From assembly GCF_030316895.1 (NCBI RefSeq), contig NZ_JASZYV010000001.1, positions 1,736,001-1,800,000 on the forward strand: 64,000 nt of DNA. The letters are read 5' to 3'. The translations under genes were made by a program, and so were the position numbers. Below are positions 42,365-51,571 of this stretch, in pieces; position 1 is the first letter of the stretch, and each line of letters begins with the position of its first letter. The notes beneath the pieces are model-generated. The model did not search any database. It had not been told where the DNA came from and saw nothing but the letters and a program-made list of their open reading frames with translations. The DNA comes from Variovorax dokdonensis (GTDB lineage: Bacteria; Pseudomonadota; Gammaproteobacteria; Burkholderiales; Burkholderiaceae_C).

Positions 42365-42385
42365 TTCGACCCAGATTGGGTCGAA
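42365..42385. promoter_or_regulatory. Perfect palindromic operator before the ROK regulator
   Basis: TTCGACCCA and TGGGTCGAA are exact inverse copies around the spacer GAT. The site is 55-75 bases before the regulator's start in the only intergenic space of the operon, so it is the probable operator for the ROK repressor. Confidence 0.75.
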
Positions 42386-42439
42386 TATCGGCCTTGATGA
42401 ATCAAAGTTGACCTCCTACGATCCGGCTCGCGCCGAGTC

Positions 42440-43672
42440 GTGAGGAGCCACCTCCGCGGGCGCATCCAAAACAAGATGCAAGCCTGGAGACAACTGAGCA
42501 GCAAGGAAGTCACGCTGCTGGACCATGTGTTCTGGTCCAGCGGGATCTCGCGCATGGGCTTGGCCAATGGCGCGGCCTTTTCCAAGAGCCGGGCCAATGC
42601 GGCGGTCGCGGCGCTGCTCGAGCAAGGCCTGATCGAGACTGGCAGCCTGCGCAGCGAGACCGGGGGCCGCCGGGCCGAGACGCTGCGGCTGTCCAATTCA
42701 CTGGGCGTGCTCATCGGCGTGGCCATGGGCGCCACTGGCCTGGAAGTGGGCGTGCTCGCGCCCGATCTTGAGATGCTGGCCCACCACAGCGAGCCGGCCG
42801 ACGTGCGCGACGGCCCGGCGGTGGTGTTGTCGCGTGTGCGAACGCTGATGCGCGAGCTGCTCGCCAAGTGCGGCCGCACCCCGCGCGAGGTGATCGGCAT
42901 CGGCATCGGCGTGCCCGGGCCTGTGCATTTCGAGCGTGCCCAACTCGTCAATCCGCCGCTGATGCCGCAGTGGGATTCGTATTCGATCCGGGACGATCTG
43001 CGCGCCGACTTCACCGCACCCGTGTGGGTGGACAACGACGTGAACGTGATGGCCCTGGGCGAGCTGTGGCGCATGCAGCGGCAACTGACCAACTTCGTCG
43101 TGATCAAGGTGGGCACCGGCATCGGCTGCGGCATCGTGTGCCACGGCGAGGTCTATCGCGGCGCGAGCGGCTCGGCCGGCGACGTGGGACACATCTGCGT
43201 CGATCCCAACGGCCCGCGGTGCCACTGCGGCAACGTCGGCTGCGTGGAGGCGATGGCCGGCGGTCGCGCCATTGCGCGTCTGGCCGAAGAGGCGGGGCGG
43301 GCCGGGCAGAGCGAAATCCTTGCCAAGGCGTTGCAGGCGCAAGGCACGCTGCGCCTGGCCGATGTGGCCCAGGCGAGCCATTCGGGCGACGTGACGGCCA
43401 ACGCCATCGTCCAACGCGCCGGCGCGCTCGTCGGGCAGATGCTCGCGACGGTGGTGAACTTCTACAACCCGTCGCACGTGTTCATCGGCGGCAGCGTGCA
43501 GCGCTTCGGTCCGTCTTTCCTGGCGGCCGTGCGCCAGAGCGTCTACCAACGCTCGCTGCCACTGTCGACGCGCCAGCTCGAGATCCAGTACTCGCCACTG
43601 GCCGAACGCGCCGGCATCATCGGCGCCGCCACGCTGGCGATGCAGGAGAGCCTGAGAAAGGCGCAGCGATGA
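42440..43672 (+). CDS. ROK family transcriptional repressor
   Basis: The 410-residue protein has an N-terminal winged helix (SRMGLANGAAFSKSRANAAV, LLEQGLIETGSLRSETGGRR) and a sugar-kinase-like ROK domain. That domain has GIGIGVPGPVHFERAQLVNP, the second phosphate-binding region FVVIKVGTGIGCGIV and the zinc motif CHCGNVGCVEAM, which fits the ROK C-x-C-G-x-x-G-C pattern. It is probably a repressor released by a sugar or sugar phosphate. It is followed by an ABC sugar importer with a four-base overlap. The start is uncertain: GTG at 42440 or ATG at 42476 (MQAWRQLSSKE); neither has a strong ribosome binding site. Confidence 0.85.
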   Translation: MRSHLRGRIQNKMQAWRQLSSKEVTLLDHVFWSSGISRMGLANGAAFSKSRANAAVAALLEQGLIETGSLRSETGGRRAETLRLSNSLGVLIGVAMGATGLEVGVLAPDLEMLAHHSEPADVRDGPAVVLSRVRTLMRELLAKCGRTPREVIGIGIGVPGPVHFERAQLVNPPLMPQWDSYSIRDDLRADFTAPVWVDNDVNVMALGELWRMQRQLTNFVVIKVGTGIGCGIVCHGEVYRGASGSAGDVGHICVDPNGPRCHCGNVGCVEAMAGGRAIARLAEEAGRAGQSEILAKALQAQGTLRLADVAQASHSGDVTANAIVQRAGALVGQMLATVVNFYNPSHVFIGGSVQRFGPSFLAAVRQSVYQRSLPLSTRQLEIQYSPLAERAGIIGAATLAMQESLRKAQR

Positions 43673-45201
43673 ATGCCGTGGCCCAAGCCCAAGCCCATGC
43701 ATCCGCTGCCGCCGTGCCGGCGCTCGCCTTCGAGGGCATCGTCAAGCGCTTCGGCCCGGTCCAGGTGCTGCACGGCGTGAGCTTCGCATTGCAGCCGGGG
43801 CGCATCGTCGGGCTGCTGGGCGAGAACGGAGCGGGCAAGTCCACGCTAATGAAGATCGCGTCGGGCTACGAGGCGCCGAGCGAGGGCGTCGTCACCGTCG
43901 GCGGCCGCGCCGTGTCGTTCGACGGGCCGCGCGCCGCGGAGAACGAAGGCATCGTGCTGATCCACCAGGAGTTCAACCTGGCCGAGGATCTGACCGTCGC
44001 GCAGAACATCCACCTGGGCCACGAGAAGCGCGGCCGCTTCCTGCTCGACGACAACGCCATGCGGCAAAGCGCCGCGCAGGTGCTCGCCGAGGTGGGGCTG
44101 GCCAGGCATCCCGACACGCCGGTGCGCCAGCTGATCGTTGCCGAGAAGCAGTTGGTGGAGATCGCCAAGGCCCTGTCCAAGCGCGCACGCATCCTGATCA
44201 TGGACGAGCCCACCGCCACGCTCACGCCGGGCGAGACGCAGCGCCTGTTCGCGCTCATGCGCCGGCTGCAAGGCGAGGGCGTGACCATCGTCTACATCTC
44301 GCACAAGCTCGACGAGGTGGAGCACATCTGCGACGAAGTCGTGGTGATGCGCGATGGCCGCTTCGTGGCGCGTGAGGCCACCGACGCGTTGACGCGCCTG
44401 CAGATGGCGCAGTTGATGGTGGGGCGCGAGCTGTCCGACCTGTATCCGCCGCGCACCCCCGCGCCCGCGGACGATGCGGCGCCGCTCTTGCGCGTGCGCG
44501 GCCTGACGGTGCCGGGATGGGCGCAGGACGTGGGCTTCGACCTGCGGCCCGGCGAGATCCTCGGCTTTGCCGGCCTGGTCGGTGCGGGTCGCACGGAGCT
44601 CTTCGAAGGACTGCTCGGCCTGCGTGCCGCGAGCGCGCAGGTCATCGAGATCGGGGGGCGGCCCGTGCGCATTTCCAGCCCCGGCCAGGCCGCGCGGCAA
44701 GGTCTCGTCTACCTGAGCGAGGACCGCAAGGGCAAGGGCCTGCATGTCGACTTCGGGCTGGCTGAAAACCTCACATTGATGGACCTGGGCCGCTATGCCT
44801 CGCCCTGGCTCGACCGCGCCCGCGAGCAGGCGGCGCTGCGAGACGCGGTGGCCGAATACGGCATCCGCACCGGCGCGCTGGACGTGCGCGCGTCGTCGCT
44901 GTCGGGCGGCAACCAGCAGAAGCTGGCGCTGGCCAAGGTGCTGCAGCCACGGCCGCGCATCGTGATCCTGGACGAGCCGACGCGCGGCGTGGACATCGGC
45001 GCCAAGCGCGAGATCTACCTGCTCATTCGCCGCCTGGCCGAGGAGGGCAAGGGCGTGATCGTCGTCTCGTCCGAACTGATGGAACTGATCGGCCTGGCGC
45101 ACCGCGTCGCGGTGATGCGCGCCGGCCACCTGCAAACCGTGTTGCCCAACGAGGGCCTGACCGAAGAGGAACTGATCGCCCATGCCACAGGCACCCACTG
45201 A
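43669..45201 (+). CDS. Sugar ABC transporter ATP-binding protein (RbsA/MglA type)
   Basis: The 510-residue protein contains two ATPase domains, as in RbsA. The first has Walker [10 protein letters not shown], a signature [15 protein letters not shown] instead of LSGGQ, and Walker [16 protein letters not shown]. The second has a degenerate Walker A ([15 protein letters not shown]), signature [15 protein letters not shown] and Walker [17 protein letters not shown]. This asymmetry is normal for the family. It powers import of a monosaccharide or polyol with the next two products. Its start overlaps the ROK stop by four bases. Confidence 0.9.
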   Translation: MNAVAQAQAHASAAAVPALAFEGIVKRFGPVQVLHGVSFALQPGRIVGLLGENGAGKSTLMKIASGYEAPSEGVVTVGGRAVSFDGPRAAENEGIVLIHQEFNLAEDLTVAQNIHLGHEKRGRFLLDDNAMRQSAAQVLAEVGLARHPDTPVRQLIVAEKQLVEIAKALSKRARILIMDEPTATLTPGETQRLFALMRRLQGEGVTIVYISHKLDEVEHICDEVVVMRDGRFVAREATDALTRLQMAQLMVGRELSDLYPPRTPAPADDAAPLLRVRGLTVPGWAQDVGFDLRPGEILGFAGLVGAGRTELFEGLLGLRAASAQVIEIGGRPVRISSPGQAARQGLVYLSEDRKGKGLHVDFGLAENLTLMDLGRYASPWLDRAREQAALRDAVAEYGIRTGALDVRASSLSGGNQQKLALAKVLQPRPRIVILDEPTRGVDIGAKREIYLLIRRLAEEGKGVIVVSSELMELIGLAHRVAVMRAGHLQTVLPNEGLTEEELIAHATGTH

Positions 45202-46213
45202 TCCCGGCAACGCCGCCGATGGCGCCGCACAACGGGCGGGCGCGCCGCGTGCCGCCTGGCGCGACCGCCTGCACGCCCTCGGGCCCGTCATCGGCCTGCT
45301 GGCCGTGTGCATCGCCGGCTGGGCGCTCAACCCGGACTTCGCGAGCATCGACAACGCGATGAACGTGCTCACGCGCACCGCCTTCATCGGCATCATCGCG
45401 GTGGGCATGTGCTTCGTGATCATCTCGGGCGGCATCGACCTGTCGGTCGGTTCGATGGCCGCGCTGATCGCCGGCTGCATGATCCTGCTGATGAACTGGC
45501 TGGCCGGCTCGGGCCTGTCGCCGATGGCCTGCGTGCTCCTGGGCATGGTGTTCGCGCTGCTGTTGGGCAGCCTGTTCGGCCTTGCGCATGGCTTGCTCAT
45601 CACCCGAGGCGGCATCGAGCCGTTCATCGTCACGCTTGGCACGCTGGGGATCTTCCGCGCCTACCTGACGTACTTCGCGGATGGCGGCGCCATCACGCTG
45701 GGCAACACGCTGGCCGACACCTACGCGCCGGTCTATTACGCCAGCTTCCTCGGCATACCCGTGCCGGTCTGGGTGTTCGCCGTGGTGGCCATCGCCGGCA
45801 TGCTGCTGCTCGATCGCACGGCTTTCGGCCGGTACGTGAAGGCCATCGGTTCCAACGAGCAGGTGGCCCGCTATGCGGCCGTGGAGGTCGACCGCGTCAA
45901 GGTGCTGACCTACGTGCTGCTCGGGCTGTGCGTGGGCGTGGCCACGTTGCTTTATGTGCCGCGCCTCGGATCGGCTTCGCCCACCACCGGCCTGCTGTGG
46001 GAACTGGAGGCGATCGCCGCGGTGATCGTGGGCGGCACGGCCCTGCGCGGCGGCGCCGGCAGCGTGGGTGGCACGGTGGTCGGTGCCATCCTGCTTTCCG
46101 TCATCGGAAACATCCTCAATCTCACCAACGTGATCAGCGTCTATCTGAATGCGGCGGTGCAGGGCTTCGTGATCATCGCCGTGGCTTTTACACAGAGGAA
46201 GAAACGCAGATAG
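45182..46213 (+). CDS. Sugar ABC transporter permease (RbsC type)
   Basis: The 343-residue protein has about ten spans and the RbsC/AraH signatures [40 protein letters not shown] and [20 protein letters not shown] (coupling loop), then [19 protein letters not shown]. About 28 polar residues precede the first span. It forms the channel of the importer as a homodimer. Its first 20 bases overlap the ATPase gene end. Confidence 0.9.
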   Translation: MPQAPTDPGNAADGAAQRAGAPRAAWRDRLHALGPVIGLLAVCIAGWALNPDFASIDNAMNVLTRTAFIGIIAVGMCFVIISGGIDLSVGSMAALIAGCMILLMNWLAGSGLSPMACVLLGMVFALLLGSLFGLAHGLLITRGGIEPFIVTLGTLGIFRAYLTYFADGGAITLGNTLADTYAPVYYASFLGIPVPVWVFAVVAIAGMLLLDRTAFGRYVKAIGSNEQVARYAAVEVDRVKVLTYVLLGLCVGVATLLYVPRLGSASPTTGLLWELEAIAAVIVGGTALRGGAGSVGGTVVGAILLSVIGNILNLTNVISVYLNAAVQGFVIIAVAFTQRKKRR

Positions 46214-46319
46214 CGGCTTGGCGCCTGCACTTGTTCAAAGGTTTCCGTCCCGGGCCGCCACGATCGGCAGCACGGTTTCATTGTTCCCTCGATCGATCCC
46301 AAACCATAAGGAGACAGAG

Positions 46320-47285
46320 ATGAAGTTTCGCAACCACCTGATCGGCCTGGCCGTGGCGGCCATGGCCGTCGTCGGCAGCGGCGGCGCTGCCGCCCAGCAG
46401 AAGGCGCCCAATGTGGGCGTGGCCATCCCGGCGGCGACGCATGCCTTCACGGCCGGCATCGTCTTCTGGGCGAACCAGGCCAAGAAGGACCTGGAAAAGG
46501 CCCATCCGGGCATGAAGGTGACCGTCAAGACGGCCGCCAATGCGTCGGAGCAGGCCAACCAGCTGCAGGATCTGGTCACGGCCAACAAGATCGACACGCT
46601 GGTGGTGTTCCCGTTCGAATCGGCGGCGTTGACGCAGCCCGTGGCGCGGGTCAAGCAGAAGGGCGTGTACGTGACGGTGGTCGACCGCGGCCTGACCGAT
46701 CCGAGTGCGCAGGATGCGTATGTCTCGGGTGACAACACGGCGTTCGGCCGCATCCCGGCCGAGTACCTGGTCAAGGCACTGAATGGCAAGGGCAACATCG
46801 TCGCGCTGCGCGGCATTCCCACCACCATCGACAACGAACGCATGGATGCCTTCAATGCCGTGCTCAAGCAGCATCCGGACATGAAGCTGCTCGACGCCAA
46901 GCACGGCAACTGGAACCGCGACGACGCCTTCAAGGTGATGCAGGACTACCTGACCCGCTTCAAGGAAATCGACGCGGTGTGGGCCGCCGACGACGACATG
47001 GCCGTGGGCGTGCTCAAGGCCATCGAGCAGGCCAAGCGCACCGACATCAAGATCGTGTTCGGCGGCGCCGGCATGAAGGAGATGGTCAAGACGCTGATGG
47101 ACGGCAGCAATCCGCTGATCCAGGCCAACGTGTCGTACTCGCCCAAGTTCATCTACGACGCGATCAAGCTGACGGCCGAGGCACGCTTGAAGGGCCAGAA
47201 GCTGCCCGAGAAGACCATCATTCCGTCGGTGCTCATCACCAAGCAGAACGCGAAGGACTTCTACTTCCCTGATTCGCCGTTCTAA
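46320..47285 (+). CDS. Sugar ABC transporter substrate-binding protein (RbsB type)
   Basis: The 321-residue protein has a signal peptide (LIGLAVAAMAVVGSGGAAAQ) and the Peripla_BP_4 fold: NVGVAIPAATHAFTAGIVFW at the first strand, IDTLVVFPFESAALTQPVAR and VYVTVVDRGLTDPSAQDAYV. The stretch AVWAADDDMAVGVLKAIEQA is the typical second-lobe motif. It should bind a monosaccharide or polyol in the periplasm. AAGGAGACAG precedes the ATG. The long TIDNERMDAF and NWNRDDAF segments are typical of the ribose/inositol group; the ligand is not proven. Confidence 0.9.
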   Translation: MKFRNHLIGLAVAAMAVVGSGGAAAQQKAPNVGVAIPAATHAFTAGIVFWANQAKKDLEKAHPGMKVTVKTAANASEQANQLQDLVTANKIDTLVVFPFESAALTQPVARVKQKGVYVTVVDRGLTDPSAQDAYVSGDNTAFGRIPAEYLVKALNGKGNIVALRGIPTTIDNERMDAFNAVLKQHPDMKLLDAKHGNWNRDDAFKVMQDYLTRFKEIDAVWAADDDMAVGVLKAIEQAKRTDIKIVFGGAGMKEMVKTLMDGSNPLIQANVSYSPKFIYDAIKLTAEARLKGQKLPEKTIIPSVLITKQNAKDFYFPDSPF

Positions 47286-47450
47286 GGCGAGCCACCCCCA
47301 GGCTACCCTGCATCGCAGGTACGCCTGACCCCCTCGATGGGGCGACACCTGCGGGCCGGCAAAGCCGGTTCCGCGGTGTTCGCGAAGGGGCTTCGCTTCG
47401 CTTGCCGGGGCGGTGTCTCGGGTGCATCGCAAGGGTGTTTTCTAGTTCGA
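47286..47450. repeat. GC-rich intergenic element with short hairpins, probable dispersed repeat
   Basis: The space between the binding protein and isomerase genes contains CCCCCTCGATGGGG, GCCGGCAAAGCCGG and GGGGCTTCGCTTCGCTTGCC, which together can fold into several hairpins. Sequences of this style (CTCGA-GGGG followed by a GCCGGC-AAA-GCCGG hairpin) recur between genes in Comamonadaceae, so this looks like a dispersed REP-type element. It could protect or partly end the transporter transcript. There is only one copy in this window. Confidence 0.45.
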
Positions 47451-47463
47451 CTTGGAGTTGATG

Positions 47464-48492
47464 ATGGCTCGACCAGTCACTTTGTTTACGGGGCAGTGGG
47501 CGGATCTGCCGCTTGCCGAGCTGGCGCCACTGGCGCGTGGCATGGGGTACGACGGGTTGGAACTGGCGTGCTGGGGCGACCACTTCGACGTGCAGGAGGC
47601 GCTGCGCTCGCCGGGCTACGTAAAGAAGCAGCGCGCGGTGCTCGAAGCGAGCGGCCTTCAATGCCTGGCCATCGGTAACCACCTCGTGGGCCAGGCGGTG
47701 TGCGACCTGATCGACGAGCGCCACCAGTCGATCCTGCCGGACCGGATCTGGGGCGACGGCGATCCCGAAGGCGTGCGCCATCGAGCCGCGCGGGAAATGC
47801 AGGACACGGCCCGCGCCGCGGCGCTGTTCGGCGTGAAGACGGTCACCGGCTTCACCGGCTCTTCGATCTGGCACGCGCTGTATGCCTTTCCGCCCACGTC
47901 GCAGGAATACATCGACCGTGGCTTCGCGGACTTTGCAAGGCGCTGGCAACCGATCCTCGATGTCTTCGAGAAGGAAGACGTCAACTTCGCCCTGGAAGTG
48001 CACCCGACCGAGATTGCCTTCGATGCTGCTTCCGCGCAGCGCGCGATCGATGCGGTGCAAGGGCACAGGCGCTTCGGCTTCAACTTCGACCCCAGCCATC
48101 TGGGCTACCAGGGCGTGGACTACGTCGGCTTCGTGCGCCGCTTCGCCAGCCGCATCTACAACGTCCACATGAAGGACGTGTGGTGGGGCAAGGGCGATGG
48201 CACCGTGGGCGTGTTCGGCGGCCACACCGCGTTCGGCGATGCCCGCCGCAACTGGGACTTCAGAAGCGTGGGCCGCGGCATGATCGACTTCGAGTCGCTC
48301 ATCGTCGCCTTCAACGACATCGGCTATGCCGGCCCGTTGAGCGTCGAATGGGAAGACAGCCGCATGGACCGCGTGCATGGCGCGACGGAGAGCGCGGCCT
48401 TCTGCAAGCGGCTGGACTTTCCGGCCGCAGCGGGTGCGTTCGATGCGGTGTTCGACCGCGCGGCGCAGCCCAAGGGAGGGATGGCGGGATGA
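47464..48492 (+). CDS. Sugar phosphate isomerase/epimerase family protein (xylose-isomerase-like TIM barrel)
   Basis: The 342-residue protein has an AP-endonuclease-2/xylose-isomerase-like barrel. [20 protein letters not shown] is the second strand with metal-site residues, [13 protein letters not shown] carries a metal Glu and His, [17 protein letters not shown] a metal Asp and His, and [15 protein letters not shown] the last metal Glu. Related enzymes isomerise or dehydrate sugars and inosose derivatives. It follows the importer and overlaps the Gfo/Idh/MocA gene by four bases, so the two probably act on the imported compound. The start at the second of two adjacent ATGs gives the best spacing to GGAG. 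Confidence 0.87.
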   Translation: MARPVTLFTGQWADLPLAELAPLARGMGYDGLELACWGDHFDVQEALRSPGYVKKQRAVLEASGLQCLAIGNHLVGQAVCDLIDERHQSILPDRIWGDGDPEGVRHRAAREMQDTARAAALFGVKTVTGFTGSSIWHALYAFPPTSQEYIDRGFADFARRWQPILDVFEKEDVNFALEVHPTEIAFDAASAQRAIDAVQGHRRFGFNFDPSHLGYQGVDYVGFVRRFASRIYNVHMKDVWWGKGDGTVGVFGGHTAFGDARRNWDFRSVGRGMIDFESLIVAFNDIGYAGPLSVEWEDSRMDRVHGATESAAFCKRLDFPAAAGAFDAVFDRAAQPKGGMAG

Positions 48493-49679
48493 TCGGCGCA
48501 ACCTCCGCCGGCCAGCCATCGACCGGGCCGCGCCGCCTGCGCGCCGCGATGGTCGGGGGCGGGCAGGGTGCCTTCATCGGCGCGGTGCACCGGCATGCGA
48601 TGGCGCTGGATGGTCGCTTCGAACTGGTGGCCGGCGCGCTGTCATCGCAGCCCGATCGGGCGCTGGAATCGGGCCGCGCCCTGGGTCTGGCGGCGCACCG
48701 CACCCACGGGAGCTGGCAAGCCTTGCTGGCGCACGAGCTGTGCCTGCCGGCGGATGAACGGGTCGAACTGGTCGTCATCGTCACGCCCAACCATGTGCAC
48801 TACGAAGTGGCCAAGGCCTTTGCAGAAAGCGGCTTCCACGTCGTGTGCGACAAGCCGCTGGTCCACACCAGCGCCCAGGCGGCCGAACTGGAGCGCATCG
48901 CGCGCGAGCGCGGCATCGTGTTTGCCGTGACCTACAACTACATCGGCTACCCGATGGTGATCCAGGCGCGCGAGATGGTGCGCGCGGGCCAACTGGGCGA
49001 GATCCGCCGCGTCGTCGTCGAATACCACCAGGGCTGGCTCGCCACGCGCGCCGAGTCCGAGGGCAACAAGCAGGCCGACTGGCGCACCGACCCGGCACGC
49101 AGCGGCATCGCCGGCGCGATGGGCGACATCGGCTCGCACGCCGAGAACCTGGCGACGACCGTCACGGGGCTGGACATCGAGGCCATCAGCGCCGATCTGC
49201 ACACTTTCATTCCTGGCCGCCGCCTCGATGACGACGCCAGCATGCTGCTGCGTTTTTCGGGTGGGGCGCGGGGCGTGCTCATGTGCTCGCAGGTGGCGAC
49301 CGGCTGCGAGAACGACCTGCGCCTGCGCGTGTACGGCAGCGAAGGCTCGATCAGCTGGCGGCAGGAATCGCCGAACGAACTGGAATTCCTGCCGCGCGAA
49401 GGGCCTCGCCAGTTGCTCACGCGCGGCTCGCCCTGGCTGGCCGAGGCATCGCGCCGCGCGACCCGGCTGCCCAGCGGCCACCCGGAGGCTTTCATCGAAG
49501 CCTTCGCCAACATCTACGTGGCGGTGGCCGATGCGATCCAGGCCGACCCCGCGCAGCGCGTGGCCGGCGCAGAGCGCGGCTATGCCGACGTGAGCGACGG
49601 CGCGCGGGGCGTGCGCTTCATCGAGGCGGCCGTGGCGTCTTCGCGCAGCGAGCAGAAGTGGTGGCCTTTGCGCCAATAG
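48489..49679 (+). CDS. Gfo/Idh/MocA family oxidoreductase
   Basis: The 396-residue NAD(P)-dependent dehydrogenase has a Rossmann start [20 protein letters not shown], the strand [20 protein letters not shown], and the family's catalytic Lys in [19 protein letters not shown] likely acid/base motif lies in [15 protein letters not shown]. This GFO group oxidises or epimerises sugars and inositols. Along with the isomerase and sugar importer it suggests an inositol-like or rare-sugar route: import, oxidation to a ketose, then isomerisation. It is probably the last gene of the ROK operon. Confidence 0.88.
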   Translation: MIGATSAGQPSTGPRRLRAAMVGGGQGAFIGAVHRHAMALDGRFELVAGALSSQPDRALESGRALGLAAHRTHGSWQALLAHELCLPADERVELVVIVTPNHVHYEVAKAFAESGFHVVCDKPLVHTSAQAAELERIARERGIVFAVTYNYIGYPMVIQAREMVRAGQLGEIRRVVVEYHQGWLATRAESEGNKQADWRTDPARSGIAGAMGDIGSHAENLATTVTGLDIEAISADLHTFIPGRRLDDDASMLLRFSGGARGVLMCSQVATGCENDLRLRVYGSEGSISWRQESPNELEFLPREGPRQLLTRGSPWLAEASRRATRLPSGHPEAFIEAFANIYVAVADAIQADPAQRVAGAERGYADVSDGARGVRFIEAAVASSRSEQKWWPLRQ

Positions 49680-49749
49680 CCCTTCGCCAGCGCGGAATTG
49701 GATAGGAAGCTAGACTTCGTAGTTGTCCTTCCAAAACCCGCGCTTCATC

Positions 49750-50217
49750 TTGTCCACCGTCCACACCGATACCACGCTCGCCAAAGACTCCGCTGCTCAC
49801 GCACTGGCCGTCGATCTGCGCATGCTCGCGTCGCAACTGCGTCGCCGGCTGCGCCAGGAAGCGTCGGCCGCCGAATGGTCGGAATCCCAGCGCGCCGTGC
49901 TGCTGCGCCTGGAGCGTCATGACGGCGCCTCGGTGACCGAGCTGGCTCAGGCCGAGGGCGTCCGGTCGCAGTCGATGGGGGCCACGGTGGCCTCGCTCAT
50001 CGAAGGCGGCTGGATCAAGGGCGAGCCCGATCCGGCCGACGGGCGCCGCACGTTGCTGTCGCTGACGCCACAGACGCGCAAGGTCTTGCGGCAGGTGCGA
50101 GCCGCGCGCGAGGACTGGCTGCAGCATGCCATCGAGGCGCGCTACTCCGCCGCCGAGCAGAAGCAGCTCGCCACGGCGGTCGCGCTGTTGCAGCGCCTGC
50201 TGGAGCCGCGCGCATGA
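49750..50217 (+). CDS. MarR family transcriptional regulator
   Basis: The 155-residue protein has a winged helix: LRLERHDGASVTELAQAEGV, RSQSMGATVASLIEGGWIKG (recognition helix) and the wing DPADGRRTLLSLTPQT, flanked by dimer helices. MarR proteins usually repress an adjacent exporter or enzyme, and it overlaps the MFS gene by four bases. The start is uncertain: a TTG giving MSTVHTDTTL (used here) or a TTG nine codons earlier. GAAGCTAGACTTC, 30-odd bases upstream, is a short imperfect palindrome and a candidate site. Confidence 0.83.
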   Translation: MSTVHTDTTLAKDSAAHALAVDLRMLASQLRRRLRQEASAAEWSESQRAVLLRLERHDGASVTELAQAEGVRSQSMGATVASLIEGGWIKGEPDPADGRRTLLSLTPQTRKVLRQVRAAREDWLQHAIEARYSAAEQKQLATAVALLQRLLEPRA

Positions 50218-51566
50218 GCAGCACGTTCAGGTCGCTTCGCGTGCGCAACTACCGCCTGTGGGCGGCAGGGGCGGCGGTGTCGAACATCGGCACGTGGATG
50301 CAGCGCACCGCGCAGGACTGGCTGGTGCTCACGCACCTGACCGATCACAACGCCACGGCCGTCGGCATCGTCATGGCGCTGCAATTCGGGCCGCAGCTGG
50401 TGCTGCTGCCGCTCACCGGCCTGGCCGCCGACCGGCTCGACCGGCGCAAGCTGCTCATCGCCACGCAGGCTTCGATGGGCTTGCTGGCCCTGGGGCTGGG
50501 CTTGCTGACGGTCAGCGGCCTGGCGCAGTTGTGGCATGTGTATGTGTTCGCGCTCCTTCTGGGCATCGTGTCCGCCTTCGATGCGCCCGCGCGTCAGACC
50601 TTCGTGGCGGAGCTGGTGTCGGAGAAAGACCTGTCCAACGCGGTCGCGCTCAATTCCACGTCGTTCAACGCAGCGCGCATGGTGGGGCCGGCGGTGGCCG
50701 GCGTGGTCATCGCGTCCACCGGGCCGGGCGAGGCCTTCATCATCAACGCCGCCACGTACGTCGCGGTGCTGATCGGACTGGCCTGCCTTCGCAAGAACGA
50801 ACTTTTTGCGCGCGACGGCAAGGGTGGGCGAGGCAAGGGCAGCCTGCTCGAAGGCTTCCGCTACGTCTGGAACCGGCCTGACCTGCGGGCTGTGCTGGCC
50901 ATGCTGTTCCTGGTGGCCACCTTCGGCCTGAACTTCCCGATCTTCATCTCCACCATGTCGGTCGGTGCATTCCATGGTGGGGCAGGCCAGTACGGCCTGC
51001 TGTCATCGACGATGGCGATCGGCTCGGTCACCGGCGCCCTGATGGCAGCGCGCCGGGCGCGGCCCCGCCTGGGTCTGCTGGTATTGGGCAGCATGGTGTT
51101 CGGCCTGGGCAGCCTGGCGGCGGCGCTGATGCCCAACGTGATCGGTTTCGGGCTGGCACTCATCGTCACCGGCGTGGCGGCGCAGACGCTCACCACGTCC
51201 ACCAACAGCCTGGTGCAGTTGTCGACCGAGCCGGCGCTGCGTGGCCGCGTCATCGCGATCCTGTTGGCGACGCTGCTTGGCAGCACGCCCATCGGCGCGC
51301 CCATCGTCGGCTGGGTGGCCGACACCTTCGGTCCGCGCTGGGCGATGGGCGTGGCCGCCGCCTCCGGCATTGCTTCGGCCCTGATCGGCCTGCGCTATCT
51401 GGTCCGGCACCGGGGGCTGCGCTTGTGGCGCGAAGGCTTTCGCCTGCGCTACGCGCTGCAGCCTGTGGTGGAAGGCGCCGCCGGGGCGCAGCCGCAGCGC
51501 GCCGAGGTGGTGGAGCCGCTGGCCACGCCCGAATCCTCGCCGAAGACGGCCGCGACGGCGGGCTGA
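50214..51566 (+). CDS. MFS transporter (DHA3/enterobactin-exporter type)
   Basis: The 450-residue protein has twelve spans. FRSLRVRNYRLWAAGAAVSN at the N-terminus, TGLAADRLDRRKLLIATQAS as the MFS loop motif and GIVSAFDAPARQTFVAELVS in span 4-5 are hallmarks of the MFS_3/DHA3 group, including EntS-like exporters. Control by the overlapping MarR gene fits an efflux pump for a toxic or aromatic compound. A cytoplasmic tail of about 50 residues follows the last span. The gene ends five bases from the convergent aldehyde oxidoreductase gene. Confidence 0.88.
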   Translation: MSSTFRSLRVRNYRLWAAGAAVSNIGTWMQRTAQDWLVLTHLTDHNATAVGIVMALQFGPQLVLLPLTGLAADRLDRRKLLIATQASMGLLALGLGLLTVSGLAQLWHVYVFALLLGIVSAFDAPARQTFVAELVSEKDLSNAVALNSTSFNAARMVGPAVAGVVIASTGPGEAFIINAATYVAVLIGLACLRKNELFARDGKGGRGKGSLLEGFRYVWNRPDLRAVLAMLFLVATFGLNFPIFISTMSVGAFHGGAGQYGLLSSTMAIGSVTGALMAARRARPRLGLLVLGSMVFGLGSLAAALMPNVIGFGLALIVTGVAAQTLTTSTNSLVQLSTEPALRGRVIAILLATLLGSTPIGAPIVGWVADTFGPRWAMGVAAASGIASALIGLRYLVRHRGLRLWREGFRLRYALQPVVEGAAGAQPQRAEVVEPLATPESSPKTAATAG

Positions 51567-51571
51567 AAAGC

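Noticed and set aside
43846..45642. A 598-codon leftward frame opposite the sugar ABC genes
   Set aside because: It is antisense to RbsA/RbsC-like genes with clear motifs; its composition is that of a shadow frame.
47286..47450. CRISPR-like or tRNA-like structure in the hairpin-rich gap
   Set aside because: The hairpins are unequal and unevenly spaced, with no repeated spacer pattern and no cloverleaf or CCA end.
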